DNA of 54,499 nt. Origin: Saprospirales bacterium (GTDB taxonomy: Bacteria > Bacteroidota > Bacteroidia > Chitinophagales > Saprospiraceae). The DNA lies in assembly GCA_007695035.1 (NCBI GenBank), contig REEO01000062.1:1-54499 (forward strand), written 5' to 3'. How positions within the stretch are numbered: the first letter of the stretch is position 1; the number at the start of each line of letters is the position of its first letter. Made by a program: the position numbers and the translations under genes. Positions 44,401 to 52,492 of this stretch are shown here, in pieces. The notes beneath the pieces are model-generated. The model searched no databases and had not been told where the DNA came from. It saw only the letters and a program-made list of their open reading frames with translations.

Positions 44401-46015
44401 GGGCGACAGTTTATTATTGGAGCTTGTTGAAAAACCACTGCCCATTGAGGTGCGGGATGAAGAAATTGAGGTTTTATCAGGGGATTTAGTGGGATTGGAT
44501 CTGCTGGCAAATGCCCTCGGGACACAACTTAAGGTAACAGCTCACGAGCAGCCCGATTTTGGAAATCTGACGGTCGATTCATTGGGTGTGGGAAGTTTTG
44601 AATCCACCATTCCACAGAAGGGAGTCATAGAGGTCCAATTTTTCGTGGAGGATGTCTGTGGGACTTTGGACACCGCTTTATTGACCATAGTGGTCGAGTT
44701 GCCTCCCTGTGATTTTGAGGTGGATTTTATCAGTGAAAAACCCGATTGTGGTTTTAGCAATGGTTCGCTGGAAGTGATTCCGAACCCACCAGGGGATTTT
44801 ACATTCCATTGGAGCAATGGTGCTGAGGATGCACTGAATGAGGATTTAAGTGCCGGAGAGTACGAGGTAACCATCTCCGATCAGTTGCTGCAGTGCAGTT
44901 TAATTTTTAATACCACACTGGATGAACTGGAAACCGATTGGATTACGGATAGCCAATTTTTTTCTGAGGGATGTTACAATGGGCCTGAGATAACCTTATA
45001 TCTGCGAAATCCTGAAGGTGGATCGGTTCGGGTCACGGTTAATGGCCCGGGAATTTTTAATTCTTCATTCTTCGAAGATCCAGAAGCAGTGGATCTCAGT
45101 GATTATTTCGGCTACCTGGAGGCCGATCTGTACCTAATCTCTGCATTGCCCCAGGGGATTGCGTCCAGATGTGCCCAAAATATTCAGGGTGAACTCCATC
45201 TGACCGGACCACCTGTTGAAATTTCATTAATAAATACTACCAACCCAGGCGGGCCAAATCAAAATGACGGTTCCATATCAGTATCTCTGGACGGAGGAAG
45301 CCCATCCTATTCCCTTTATCTTAATAATCAATTCCACGGCACCACAACCGGGCAAATCTATGAGTTTGATAATCTGTCTGCGGGAACTTATGAAGTGCAG
45401 GTATTTGATGATTTAAATTGCGCCTCTGAAGTGTTGACCGTTACTCTTGGAACAGCCAATAGTCCGCTGGAATTCCGGTGGAAAAACGGAACAGAGAATG
45501 CGGTGTCGGACAAATGGGATTGGGATTTGGCTGCTATGGAGAACCCCTGGGATGAGAATGGAGAAGATGTGACAACCTGGATTTACTGGAATTCGAAAAC
45601 GGCAGCCGAATTGAATTTCTATCCGATGCAAGGTATTCCATTGGGGTGGAAAACTAACTTCCACCATCTTACGGGAAAACAATATTTCAATTGGGAGCAG
45701 GGATCGGTCGGTGCGGATATCCGGGCCTCCAGACTGGCCATGGGGCCAGTCGTCAGGATGGGATTGGGTTTGTTTGCAGTAGAAACAGCTTTGACAGCCG
45801 GCTACCGACGATTGAGTTTAATTGACCTGCAGGTTGGTTTCTCCGGTAATTTATGGGACCCAGTGTCAATGGATGGCATGGAGTTGGATTTTTCATTATC
45901 AGTATCCAGAAAGTGGGGATTTGCTGAGGTTTACGGGCGGGTAAATATTACCAGCGATATACCTTTTGATGGAATTGGTAGCAGGTTGTCGGGAGGATTG
46001 AATTGGCGATTTTAA
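41498..46015 (+). CDS. 1505-residue modular surface protein with C-terminal outer-membrane barrel
   Basis: Domains in order: signal peptide (about 1-34, ending LQLSAQ; GTG start fixed by the promoter); a beta-rich N-domain (35-180); a single hydrophobic segment WYAPASAAVVGGGVWLLA (about 181-198) followed by an acidic/proline linker. Then come alternating modules: cadherin-like units with VLxND-type turns (e.g. NLLSNDLGTGLEL, NIISNDIGHIL), and SprB-like units beginning CD-x-x-V and containing PDCG.SNGS, F.WSNG and L.AG.Y.VTI (at about residues 390, 649, 811 and 1070). The three-module block repeats with a spacing of about 259 residues. Residues 1325-1505 are amphipathic strands ending in Phe (SRLSGGLNWRF), a small outer-membrane barrel. 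Inferred surface stalk or adhesin anchored by its own barrel; no T9SS domain. Confidence 0.75.
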   Translation: MRKSVVFATGDYFIKTVLCILCTVVLACLQLSAQSDNLLDIPEVWGATKPLAVIQPEEGERGPGIWFQLNSDEELVLVRWEMRDSEGVLPIAFRETPGALFFFPESGDFEVRVSWTDIFGKTHSETMGLSIDDSGTTFFHSTFPGKSFNVQQLDYVTNIDVWNQLELTGARSKPFAIRDIPWYAPASAAVVGGGVWLLATDREEEDPPIQPPPDTTPALIANDLLVELTCPDGAEINPLENDEGDGMTVTDVSGLTDEIGTFNPPSTIIIFPGLSKSVQLTYSVSDNHDQSGTAAVIVEVQLPVIDIPELEREVIAGEQLSGNVLEGASCSGCEVVEFSQGISGTVNISPDGNYNYESDGNFSGWVEVPFEVMDECGQSAQSLVRIWVEAVCDARFQVENAAEDCGLENGRIKVTPEQEGDFQIRWQDGSEIFERAGLSSGSFSYTITDLNNDCEYEGEVEVEENPAEHWGLISTSAGNCLETPDAQWTFDFDGPGSPVVELEGPETNLTAHLQGWSGGFSLTEIWEGEFFPEGEYTLTVYDETAGEECASQQQISLQKLPLEMVLNDVETSVLQGEEVSGNLLSNDLGTGLELTAIDDPDFGEIEVAEAGAFTYWAPEDQSGEIAMEYTAVDTCGQEKTALLRIHVLPCDIVVDFEVSEPDCGASDGSIRIETNGDENLIFDWSNGGDSSFIENLNADTYSLTITDTATQCTESYEFELDNLPPEAVNDTFEVFITDTLVSNIISNDIGHILSIESHSEPQEGSLELDSTGEIIYVPGENFVGEVDFFYVLLDSCGGTDTGLVFIEILPVECEREYEITADTADCGISNGAAYFVIETPCDYELIWHDESSADSLKEQTAGDYELVLILSGEGFESDTITIPYTIPERAPKYIESFSVEDPTCIDEGEINLDLTSPGEGDFELTVEGPEESTVIETTESRIALSEFLQTGPGEYLIVVRDISLECEQGDSLLLELVEKPLPIEVRDEEIEVLSGDLVGLDLLANALGTQLKVTAHEQPDFGNLTVDSLGVGSFESTIPQKGVIEVQFFVEDVCGTLDTALLTIVVELPPCDFEVDFISEKPDCGFSNGSLEVIPNPPGDFTFHWSNGAEDALNEDLSAGEYEVTISDQLLQCSLIFNTTLDELETDWITDSQFFSEGCYNGPEITLYLRNPEGGSVRVTVNGPGIFNSSFFEDPEAVDLSDYFGYLEADLYLISALPQGIASRCAQNIQGELHLTGPPVEISLINTTNPGGPNQNDGSISVSLDGGSPSYSLYLNNQFHGTTTGQIYEFDNLSAGTYEVQVFDDLNCASEVLTVTLGTANSPLEFRWKNGTENAVSDKWDWDLAAMENPWDENGEDVTTWIYWNSKTAAELNFYPMQGIPLGWKTNFHHLTGKQYFNWEQGSVGADIRASRLAMGPVVRMGLGLFAVETALTAGYRRLSLIDLQVGFSGNLWDPVSMDGMELDFSLSVSRKWGFAEVYGRVNITSDIPFDGIGSRLSGGLNWRF

Positions 46016-46083
46016 AATTGCCCGTCTTTCCGGGGTGCATGGGTATCTGGCCTTTTGTGGCTTAATCTAAAATTTCCAAACCA

Positions 46084-46488
46084 TCAATCAAAGTTTCTGC
46101 TGGCGAGGTAATCGTACAGGGCTCTTCCCATCCTTCGAGAACAGTTTAGCCTCTTTTTGCTTCGCAGAGTGATAAAATTGTCTTTTCGGTTAATCTCGGA
46201 TACTTGTCTGATATTGACTATGGTATTGTTATGAACGCAAAAAAACTGAGGTGGTTTTCCAGTTCTTGCTGGTAAAAACCAAATGGACGGCTGCTTTTTT
46301 CTTTCTCTCCATTTATCAAAAAAACGATAGATATGCTCTGATCGGCGACAATATGCGAAATCTCCTCGGGCTTTACTGTTTTTATTACCTGATTGAATTT
46401 AAAAATCTTGAAAACTCAGGCTGATTGCGCTTTCTAATCTCGAGTTAAGAGAGTGTTTCGCGGATTTCCGACATTGAGAAATGGGGAT
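46084..46488 (-). pseudogene. Decayed LytTR DNA-binding domain of the response regulator
   Basis: Downstream of the receiver's stop codon the minus strand still encodes a LytTR domain in two frames. From about 46415 one frame reads VKPEEISHIVADQSISIVFLI ... FGFYQQELENHLSFF (quoted in parts). After a run of seven T (46239-46245) the frame must shift by one to continue CVHNNTIVNIRQVSEINRK ... LNCSRRMGRALYDYL ... SRNFD and a stop at 46086-46084. The linker between receiver and LytTR also has stops in every frame. This is a recently broken response regulator rather than spacer DNA. Confidence 0.75.
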
Positions 46489-46857
46489 TTAAGCGGCCTT
46501 ACTCACTGCAAATTTCAACTTGTCCTTATCCACTGGCTTGGTTAGGTACCAGATTGCCGAGTAATCAATGACTTTTTCAGCAAAATCAAATCGGGAATGT
46601 GCGGTGACAAAAATGATCATAAAGTTGATCCCGCTTTCCGATTCCAATTGCTCCAACAACTCAAAACTCTTCCTACCGTCCAGAACAATGTCCAGAAAAA
46701 CGAGGTCGGGTTTTTGCAACCGAATTAATTTGTCAGCCTCTTCGATGGTTGCTGCAGTTCCGGTAATTTTGAGTTGCGGGCAATATTTTTTGATAAAATG
46801 TTGGAGAACTTCCAAATTGTCAAGGGAATCCTCAACTATGATGGCATCTAGCTTCAT
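46489..46857 (-). CDS. Receiver-domain remnant of a LytTR response regulator
   Basis: A 122-residue open frame encoding only a receiver domain: acidic pair in AIIVEDSLDNLEVLQ, phosphoacceptor Asp in PDLVFLDIVLDGRKSFELL (about residue 56), Thr in IIFVTAHSRFDFAEKV and the Lys in YLTKPVDKDKL. It ends at a stop just after the receiver. The former C-terminal LytTR output domain follows in broken frames at 46084-46488. It could still act as a stand-alone receiver, but the decay of both its output domain and the neighbouring kinase argues for loss of function. A canonical promoter precedes it at 46993-47022. Confidence 0.8.
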   Translation of the reverse strand: MKLDAIIVEDSLDNLEVLQHFIKKYCPQLKITGTAATIEEADKLIRLQKPDLVFLDIVLDGRKSFELLEQLESESGINFMIIFVTAHSRFDFAEKVIDYSAIWYLTKPVDKDKLKFAVSKAA

Positions 46858-46992
46858 GTTTAAAATTTTCCATTTAGCATGGGCAATCGCAGACCAATAT
46901 GCGCTGTGCCCAGTTTGGTCTTCGGTTTATTTTTTAAAATGTGGAGAAATGTGGATGTTTGATTGGTGGCCACTGTTTTAGTTCTCAGGTTG
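46858..46992. other. Leader between promoter and receiver gene
   Basis: About 135 bases of leader on the minus strand before the ATG at 46857. No conserved RNA structure recognised. Confidence 0.3.
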
Positions 46993-47022
46993 CAAAAATA
47001 TCACTTTTCTAATTTTTGACAA
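46993..47022 (-). promoter_or_regulatory. Consensus Bacteroidota promoter of the receiver gene
   Basis: On the minus strand TTG (47022-47020), 19 bases, then TATTTTTG (47000-46993). This is a full TTG-N19-TAnnTTTG match, still intact upstream of a decayed gene. Confidence 0.7.
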
Positions 47023-47273
47023 TGGCAATTTATTAAAGTTCAAAGATAGGGAAATTTTGGTTGATATCAATGGCTCTCGCAGGGAATAGATTTTTGTAAT
47101 ATAAAGCTGATACCAGAGTGCCCTGAGCGTCCTATTCCGGATTTTGCTTTTGGAATGGCTGATTTTTTGCCGGCATAAAATTCTGCAGATCTTTGTGCAT
47201 CTTTATAGTGCGCAGGTCCGGATTTCAGCGAGGTTATCGTATTTTGCGACCCTGAAAAGGATGTTATAGAATT
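47023..47273. other. Spacer between kinase and receiver genes
   Basis: About 250 bases on the minus strand between the kinase pseudogene's stop and the receiver promoter. No protein-like frame; nothing recognised. Confidence 0.3.
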
Positions 47274-48101
47274 CTACTCCTCAAATTCTTTATTCAAAAC
47301 CGGACAAATTATCCTTACCGTAGTACCTGGAGAGTAGTCCTCAATTGTCATTTCAACCCGAAATCCCAGTTTCTGAAGCAATTCAATACGTCTTTTCACC
47401 AGCAAAGTTCCCCTGGAGTGGTATTGTTTATCCCAATGATTTGGCTTTTGTTTCTCAGCCACTGCGCGACCGACTCCATTGTCTTTTATCTCTATGAGCA
47501 GGCTGTCATCCCGGCGGAAGATCTTTATTGCGATCTCTCCCATTCTGTCAATACCGGGAAAACCGTGTTTTATGGAGTTTTCCACAAAAGGTTGAATCAG
47601 CATGGGCAAGATCACTGTTTTATCTGCATCTATTCCAGGTTCCAGATCAATTTGATGGGTGAACCTGCCCGGGTATTTTTCCATCTCAAATTGGAGGTAG
47701 AGATTGATCAATTCCAATTCATTGGTTAGGCTTGTCCGATGGATATCTTTACGGCTTTCAATGCCGGTTTCCACAGACTCCAGATATCTCCGCATGAGTT
47801 TCCCCAGTTTGACGATCATATTGTTTGCCTCTTCCGGTTGTTCCAGAACCACCTTCTTTTGAATGTTGGACAATGCATTGAAGATGAAGTGAGGGTCGAG
47901 TTGTGCTTCCAGTGCGTGAATTTGGGTCAATTGGAGGTGGTTGTGTAGTTTGAATTGATTCAGCCTGATTCTCCAGTTGTACAACCAGGAACCGGCAATG
48001 ACCAGACCGGAAAGCAGAACAAACCCGCCTGCAAATAGTGGGAACCAACTCCGTTTCCAAATCGGCAGTTGGACTTTATCCTGGCCGTGAGGTAAGGCCA
48101 A
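47274..48101 (-). pseudogene. Kinase-core fragment of a LytS/AlgZ-type sensor kinase
   Basis: C-terminal fragment of about 265 meaningful residues. A membrane helix (WFPLFAGGFVLLSGLVIAGSWL, in parts) is followed by the His_kinase (LytS/AlgZ-type) domain with phosphoacceptor context AQLDPHFIFNALSNIQ and then the ATPase region with PMLIQPFVENSIKHG and IKDNGVGR. The catalytic core is open, but upstream coding sequence continues in a different frame: a one-base loss in the AAA run at about 48075 separates ...YLTARIK from VQLPIWKR. The ORF start upstream of that (MALPHGQDK) is an artefact of the shift. It is the 3' end of one ancestral gene covering 47274-50297. Confidence 0.75.
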
Positions 48102-48177
48102 TCCACTTCATCCCTGTCTTTGAAAACTGCCCTGATTGTCAAATTTTAAGTCCTGTAATCCAATTCAATGAGTCGAA
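48102..48177 (-). pseudogene. Y_Y_Y-domain fragment with nonsense codon
   Basis: In a third frame the minus strand encodes the rest of the extracytoplasmic Y_Y_Y-type domain: from about 48310, LPFRKNNANVGFDMVSFNW ... QYRLSDGGEWSIPQ ... IELDYRT, then TAA at 48148-48146, and in the same frame NLTIRAVFKDRDEVDWPYL. The stop replaces an expected Tyr codon. Coordinates here cover the part outside the overlapping fragments. Confidence 0.65.
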
Positions 48178-49347
48178 TTAGCTGGTCCCGCTGAGGAATG
48201 CTCCATTCACCCCCATCAGAAAGGCGGTACTGAAATCCTGGATTTCCCGGCCAGTTGAAGGATACCATATCAAACCCCACATTCGCATTGTTTTTTCTAA
48301 AAGGCAATTTGTGTACAGTATTTTTTTTACGGTTAAAAGAAATCGGTGGACATCGATGGAAGTGAGCTTTAGTTCAGCCTCACTCATTTCAAAATTGAAC
48401 ATTTGAGGGTCCACCAGGTAAGTTCCGGTGGCAGTTGGCACCCATATCTGATTATTGGAATCTCTGAAAAACCCGGTTAAACAGGGTTTTATCCCGTCAA
48501 AACCATTGTATTGATTAAATTCTTTGAGTATTCTCAGGCCGATTGGCCGACTGTTTGAGTGATTTTCTCTTAATATTTCTACTGTAAAAAGCTCCTTGTT
48601 TCCACTGATTAGGTATCTCCCTTCCCCGAGGTCAATCATATCAACCAATTTGGAGTTTGTATCAAAACCGTCCATCAATTCAAATTGTGCTTTGTCGGCA
48701 TTCCACCACATAAGTCCGCAGTTTCCGGTGGCCCAGGTTTCACCCCATTCATCGATAAAAATATTGGTTGCACTTTTGCAGGGGAGATTGGCCCCTGACA
48801 GGGTAAAAGTCTCAAATTTCTCAGTCACTCTGTTGAATCGCACCACACCACCGGGACCTGCGAGCCACAGCTTAACTCCCGATGGTTTTATACTGAAAAT
48901 CCCCACGCGAATGGCCTTTGAAGGCAATGGAAACCAGCCGATTTGGTCCAAATTTTCGGCATCAAAAACATAGAGTTTTTTTTCATCAGCTGCAATTAAC
49001 TCATTGGTTAGACTGTCAAAATACAGACCCTCCGCAAAACGATCTGTTTCCAAAAAGTAGGTATCGAAATTTTTATCCACAGCAAAAATACCGTCCCAGG
49101 CAGGTACAAAGTGGTGGCTGTTGCTGCTTATAGCCCTGCCGGGAAACAACTCTCCGTTGCTGTGCGTGTTAGGGATGTTTTTCCATTCCCCTTCCTCCCA
49201 ATAGAACAACCCGTTTAAATAAGAGTGAAAGAACAACCTGTCCTCCCATTCTGAAACACCCCAAATGGTGGCAGCTGGTTCTGATGCCAACTGCAATATC
49301 CCATTCAGGAAAAACTTATAAAGACCGTTGTCAGTCAACGTCCACAA
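48178..49347 (-). pseudogene. Beta-propeller middle fragment of the sensor kinase
   Basis: Middle part of the same broken gene. It reads as the second half of a two-component-regulator propeller, with repeated blade motifs such as GELFPGRAISSNSHHFVPAW, KLWLAGPGGVVRFNR, ETWATGNCGLMWWNADKAQF and QIWVPTATGTYLVDP. In-frame sequence extends upstream beyond its ATG to about 49440 (YLSEYETHIPTPDFDNQFIWSAFKDRSGQLW, in parts). Its last 45 residues are out of frame: the true continuation FNRKKNTVHKLPFRKNN is reached by a shift near 48331-48343. Confidence 0.75.
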
Positions 49348-50297
49348 TTGCCCACTGCGATCCTTGAATGCGCTCCAAATAAACTGATTGTCAAAATCCG
49401 GGGTAGGAATATGGGTTTCATACTCGGAAAGGTATAGGTATTCTCCCTGTTTCCCGGGTGGATTCCGATGTAAAGTGTATCGATCCCGGTATTTTTCATA
49501 AAACCTTCTATGGAAGGTATGTCGATAAACTCTCGGCTGTAGCGATTGTAAGTAAAATAATTATTGGGTGAATCCATATAACGGTAGATCAGAAAGCCCA
49601 TTTCCGGAAAAAAAGGCAGTTCGGGCAGGTTGGTTTGCAGCACTTCAAAACGGCCTATCAGTTGATATTTTACTGTATTATCACTTGTCAAAAAATAGTA
49701 TCTGTCCTCCTGGACCGAAATCATTCTCTCTCCCTCCCTAAGCTTGATCCGGTCACCCCGATTGACCTTGTTCGGCTTTACCTCACTCAGACTGTCCTGG
49801 TTTAGTTCAAAAATTTGTAAGTGCGTTCCACTTCCTATGGCTATAATTGGTGATTTTTCTTCATCGGGTAGAAGGATTGTCCCCCGTGAGGATCTCATCG
49901 GGAGCGGTATGGTGATAAACTCGCGCCCATTGTAAATGGTCAGGTTGGTTTCACTGAGAAACATCATCCGTCCATCCCGGTCCTCTTCAATATAATGTAT
50001 GAATTCGGTGCTGAAACCCGGGTGATTCTCGATCATTTTGAATTCGCAGCCATTGAACCTGGCAATTCCCTCATTGCTGGCTATCCAAACATAGCCTCTG
50101 CTGTCCTCCCTGGCTTGCTGATTGACAACCCCCGGCAGACCATCGTGGGGGGTGTAGTGCCTGTGCGGCACATTAATCTCCTGAGACCCTGCCGACAGAG
50201 TCATCAATCCAAAATAAATCACAAGGAAAATGGATCGAAATATGGTCGTCAATCGGTGGGTGAAATTGTTCGGAAGAGGTGGAAGGGTTGCAGGCAT
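49335..50297 (-). pseudogene. N-terminal fragment of the propeller sensor kinase
   Basis: 5' end of the broken sensor kinase. It has a signal peptide (hydrophobic core FRSIFLVIYFGLMTLSAGS) and the first propeller blades, including HYTPHDGLPGVVNQQAREDSRGYVWIASNEGIARFNG (quoted in parts: HDGLPGVVNQQ; GYVWIASNEGIARFNG), the usual start of these sensors. The frame is lost at about 49450-49456, where GGGAAA appears one base short; the last 30 residues of this ORF are therefore spurious. The four fragments together would make a protein of roughly 980 residues. Confidence 0.75.
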
Positions 50298-50580
50298 TTT
50301 TTGTCTTTGTTAAATAAAGGCGCTGGGTGGCTTCTTAGTCTTCCCCCTAAAAATGATAAACCACTTGAAAATTTTAAATAAAACCCCATTGCCTTTTTTA
50401 CCGCAATATCTACTTTGATCAGAATGATTTTTTACCCGGCGGGTAAAGCAAATTAAACCTCTTTAAAGACCTCAAAGGCAAGTTTCAGCCGAAGCTGATT
50501 TTACATTTTTTGGAAAATGAATCGCAAAAGAGACCACAATTTACTGCTGATAAAGCAAATCTCATTGACAAAGTTAATAA
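50298..50580. other. Intergenic region left of the MITE-like element
   Basis: AT-rich spacer of about 280 bases with no recognised feature. Confidence 0.3.
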
Positions 50581-50761
50581 ATGAGTCCACTCCGAATACC
50601 CTTTTGTCATGAAAATGAGCGAAAAATTTAAGATCGAGGAAGAAGGGAATATATTCTGCAGGCGTAGCCATAGCTACGTTGAGGAAAGATTTTTCCTGAT
50701 GACGAAGATATTGGATTTTGCAGCCATTTGTAATAAAAAGAGGTTTTCGGAGTGGACTCAT
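50581..50761. mobile_element. 181-base MITE-like element with 16-base terminal inverted repeats
   Basis: Perfect inverted ends ATGAGTCCACTCCGAA (50581-50596) and TTCGGAGTGGACTCAT (50746-50761). The interior holds a palindrome, CGTAGC CATA GCTACG (50663-50678), and a second hairpin, GGAAA/TTTCC (50683-50696). TAA is present on both sides and could be a target duplication. An 86-codon minus-strand frame spans it but looks like a by-product of the element. No transposase is encoded, so it would be non-autonomous. Confidence 0.65.
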
Positions 50762-50930
50762 AAATGAAGTGGAAAAGGGATTCGAGAAGCCAGTAATTCA
50801 CCAGGCTTTTAAAATCCAGCCATTAGGAAAAGACCACTTTTTGGGATATCAATCTCCCACACAATGGGGTTGGGTTTCAAAAGTAAATTCGAACCCCTTT
50901 TTAATTCAACCGCGGGAATTGTAAATCCAC
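50762..50930. other. Flank of the MITE-like element, possible gene remnant
   Basis: A plus-strand frame runs out of the element to a stop at 50924 (VEKGFEKPVIHQAFKI ... LGYQSPTQWGWVSKVN). It has a protein-like composition but no recognised family, and may be the tail of a gene interrupted by the element. It is convergent with the permease gene. Confidence 0.3.
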
Positions 50931-52220
50931 TTAAGCTCGTCTATACTTAAACCGGAGAAAATGCCAGAGCAATCCCGGCAATAGCACAGCCAATCCGTAA
51001 ATCCAAATGGTGGGGTCAATCCAATATGCAAGAAAAAGGCATCCTACCAATCCTGCTACAGCCATCCACCGGGGATAGAGTCGCATTTCGGCTGGGATAA
51101 AAAGGGCCGCAAGATTGGTGATAGAGTAGTATATTAGGACTGTCAATGCACTGAAAGCCCAGGTGAAAAACACATCCCCACTTAACACCAAAATTCCGAT
51201 TACCACAGCAGTTGTCCACACTGCCACATTGGGGCTCCCGGTTGATTTTTGCACATCCGCGAATCTCACGGGCAGGTCTCCCCTTCGTGCCATACTGAGT
51301 ATAACCCTTGAAAGTCCGAGTAACAGGTTTAATAATACGCCCAGCATGGCTGTAATGGCGGCAAAAGTTACAATGATCTCTACCGCGGGATAGCCCAGCA
51401 ATTTGCTTACGGCCATCAGTGGAGCTGCATCTCCTTCTATAGTTTTGCCAAAAGCTTCTGCTCCCATTATATGTAAAGAAGTGAGACTTACCAGTAAGTA
51501 CAACAGCACTATAAAAATCATTGCTGCGATAATGGCCCTGGGAATGGTCACTTTGGGGTTAAGTACTTCTTCTCCCAGGGTGGCTATTCGCCCGTAGCCG
51601 GTGTAAGCAACAAACATCAGTGCGGTAGCGTAAAGGGTCGCATTCCATTCAAAATCCACTGCTAAATCTTGTAAGGGTTCCTTTGGTATGCCCCCTCTCC
51701 ACCATGCAACCAATAGGAGAACCGCCAGACCGATCAGTGTCACCCCGGTGATTACTTTATTCACCCTGTTACTCCGCCTGATTCCCCCGCTTACCATTAC
51801 AGTTATAATCACGAGTAGGGCGAGTCCCGCTGAGACCGAAGCCCCGTAGGTCAAGTCGAGGTCGAATGCGTAAAACGTATAGGCAATGCAGCCGAGTATA
51901 GCGGTAGCAGCCGATGCAGATTTTGCAACTACAAACATCCAACCCGCTGTGAAGCCTAGTAGTGGACTCAGGAATTTGTAACCGTATTCATAAGTGCCTC
52001 CACTCACTGGGTGGGCTGCAGCCAATTGTGCACTGCTCAAACCATTAAAGGTCGCAAGGACCCCCGCCAAAAATATGGCGAGGACAACACCATTCCCGGC
52101 AACCTGGGTCGCAATGGCAATACTTACAAAAATCCCCGTACCGATGATTGAACCCAGGCCCATCAGTACAGCACCGGGAACCCCAATTGCCCGCCTTAAT
52201 TCTTCAGGCCTCTCTTCCAT
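50931..52220 (-). CDS. APC-superfamily amino acid permease
   Basis: A 429-residue inner-membrane transporter with about 12 transmembrane helices. The N-terminal GVPGAVLMGLGSIIGTGIFVS (split: LMGLGSIIGTGIFVS, residues 20-34) is the substrate-binding helix 1 signature of APC/LAT-type carriers, followed by PVSGGTYEYGYKFLSPLLGF and the helix 6-8 region with FVAYTGYGRIATLGEEVLNP. Amino acid or polyamine uptake, or exchange, is expected; the substrate cannot be assigned. A TACCTTTG -7 element at 52258-52265 (minus strand) gives it a short leader. Confidence 0.87.
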   Translation of the reverse strand: MEERPEELRRAIGVPGAVLMGLGSIIGTGIFVSIAIATQVAGNGVVLAIFLAGVLATFNGLSSAQLAAAHPVSGGTYEYGYKFLSPLLGFTAGWMFVVAKSASAATAILGCIAYTFYAFDLDLTYGASVSAGLALLVIITVMVSGGIRRSNRVNKVITGVTLIGLAVLLLVAWWRGGIPKEPLQDLAVDFEWNATLYATALMFVAYTGYGRIATLGEEVLNPKVTIPRAIIAAMIFIVLLYLLVSLTSLHIMGAEAFGKTIEGDAAPLMAVSKLLGYPAVEIIVTFAAITAMLGVLLNLLLGLSRVILSMARRGDLPVRFADVQKSTGSPNVAVWTTAVVIGILVLSGDVFFTWAFSALTVLIYYSITNLAALFIPAEMRLYPRWMAVAGLVGCLFLAYWIDPTIWIYGLAVLLPGLLWHFLRFKYRRA

Positions 52221-52257
52221 TCATAAGTTTTTCCAATCTTTATTCATTAACCTTTCC

Positions 52258-52265
52258 CAAAGGTA
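52258..52265 (-). promoter_or_regulatory. -7 element of the permease gene
   Basis: TACCTTTG on the minus strand, 38 bases before the ATG at 52220. Confidence 0.5.
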
Positions 52266-52394
52266 TTAACGATTTCGAGCCAATGAGTAGATTGGTGATT
52301 ATTCAACTGTTAAATTAATGAAAATTGACCACCTCCAGCCCTTAACTGGTTAAAGGAAACCACCCAATGAACTGCATACCCCAATTTATTTAAA

Positions 52395-52402
52395 TATCTT
52401 TG
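52395..52402 (+). promoter_or_regulatory. -7 element of the ChaN-family gene
   Basis: TATCTTTG matches TAnnTTTG; the leader to 52493 is about 85 bases. Confidence 0.55.
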
Positions 52403-52492
52403 CACAAACTATAATTGGCTAATTTTCCCAAATCATCCGTGTGGAGGTCATTGGGTTTAGCCTGATTTTTAAACAATATAAAATAGTATTTC

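Noticed and set aside
50501-50761. An 86-codon minus-strand frame
   Set aside because: It covers the MITE-like element and its left flank and is best explained as a by-product of the palindromic repeats.
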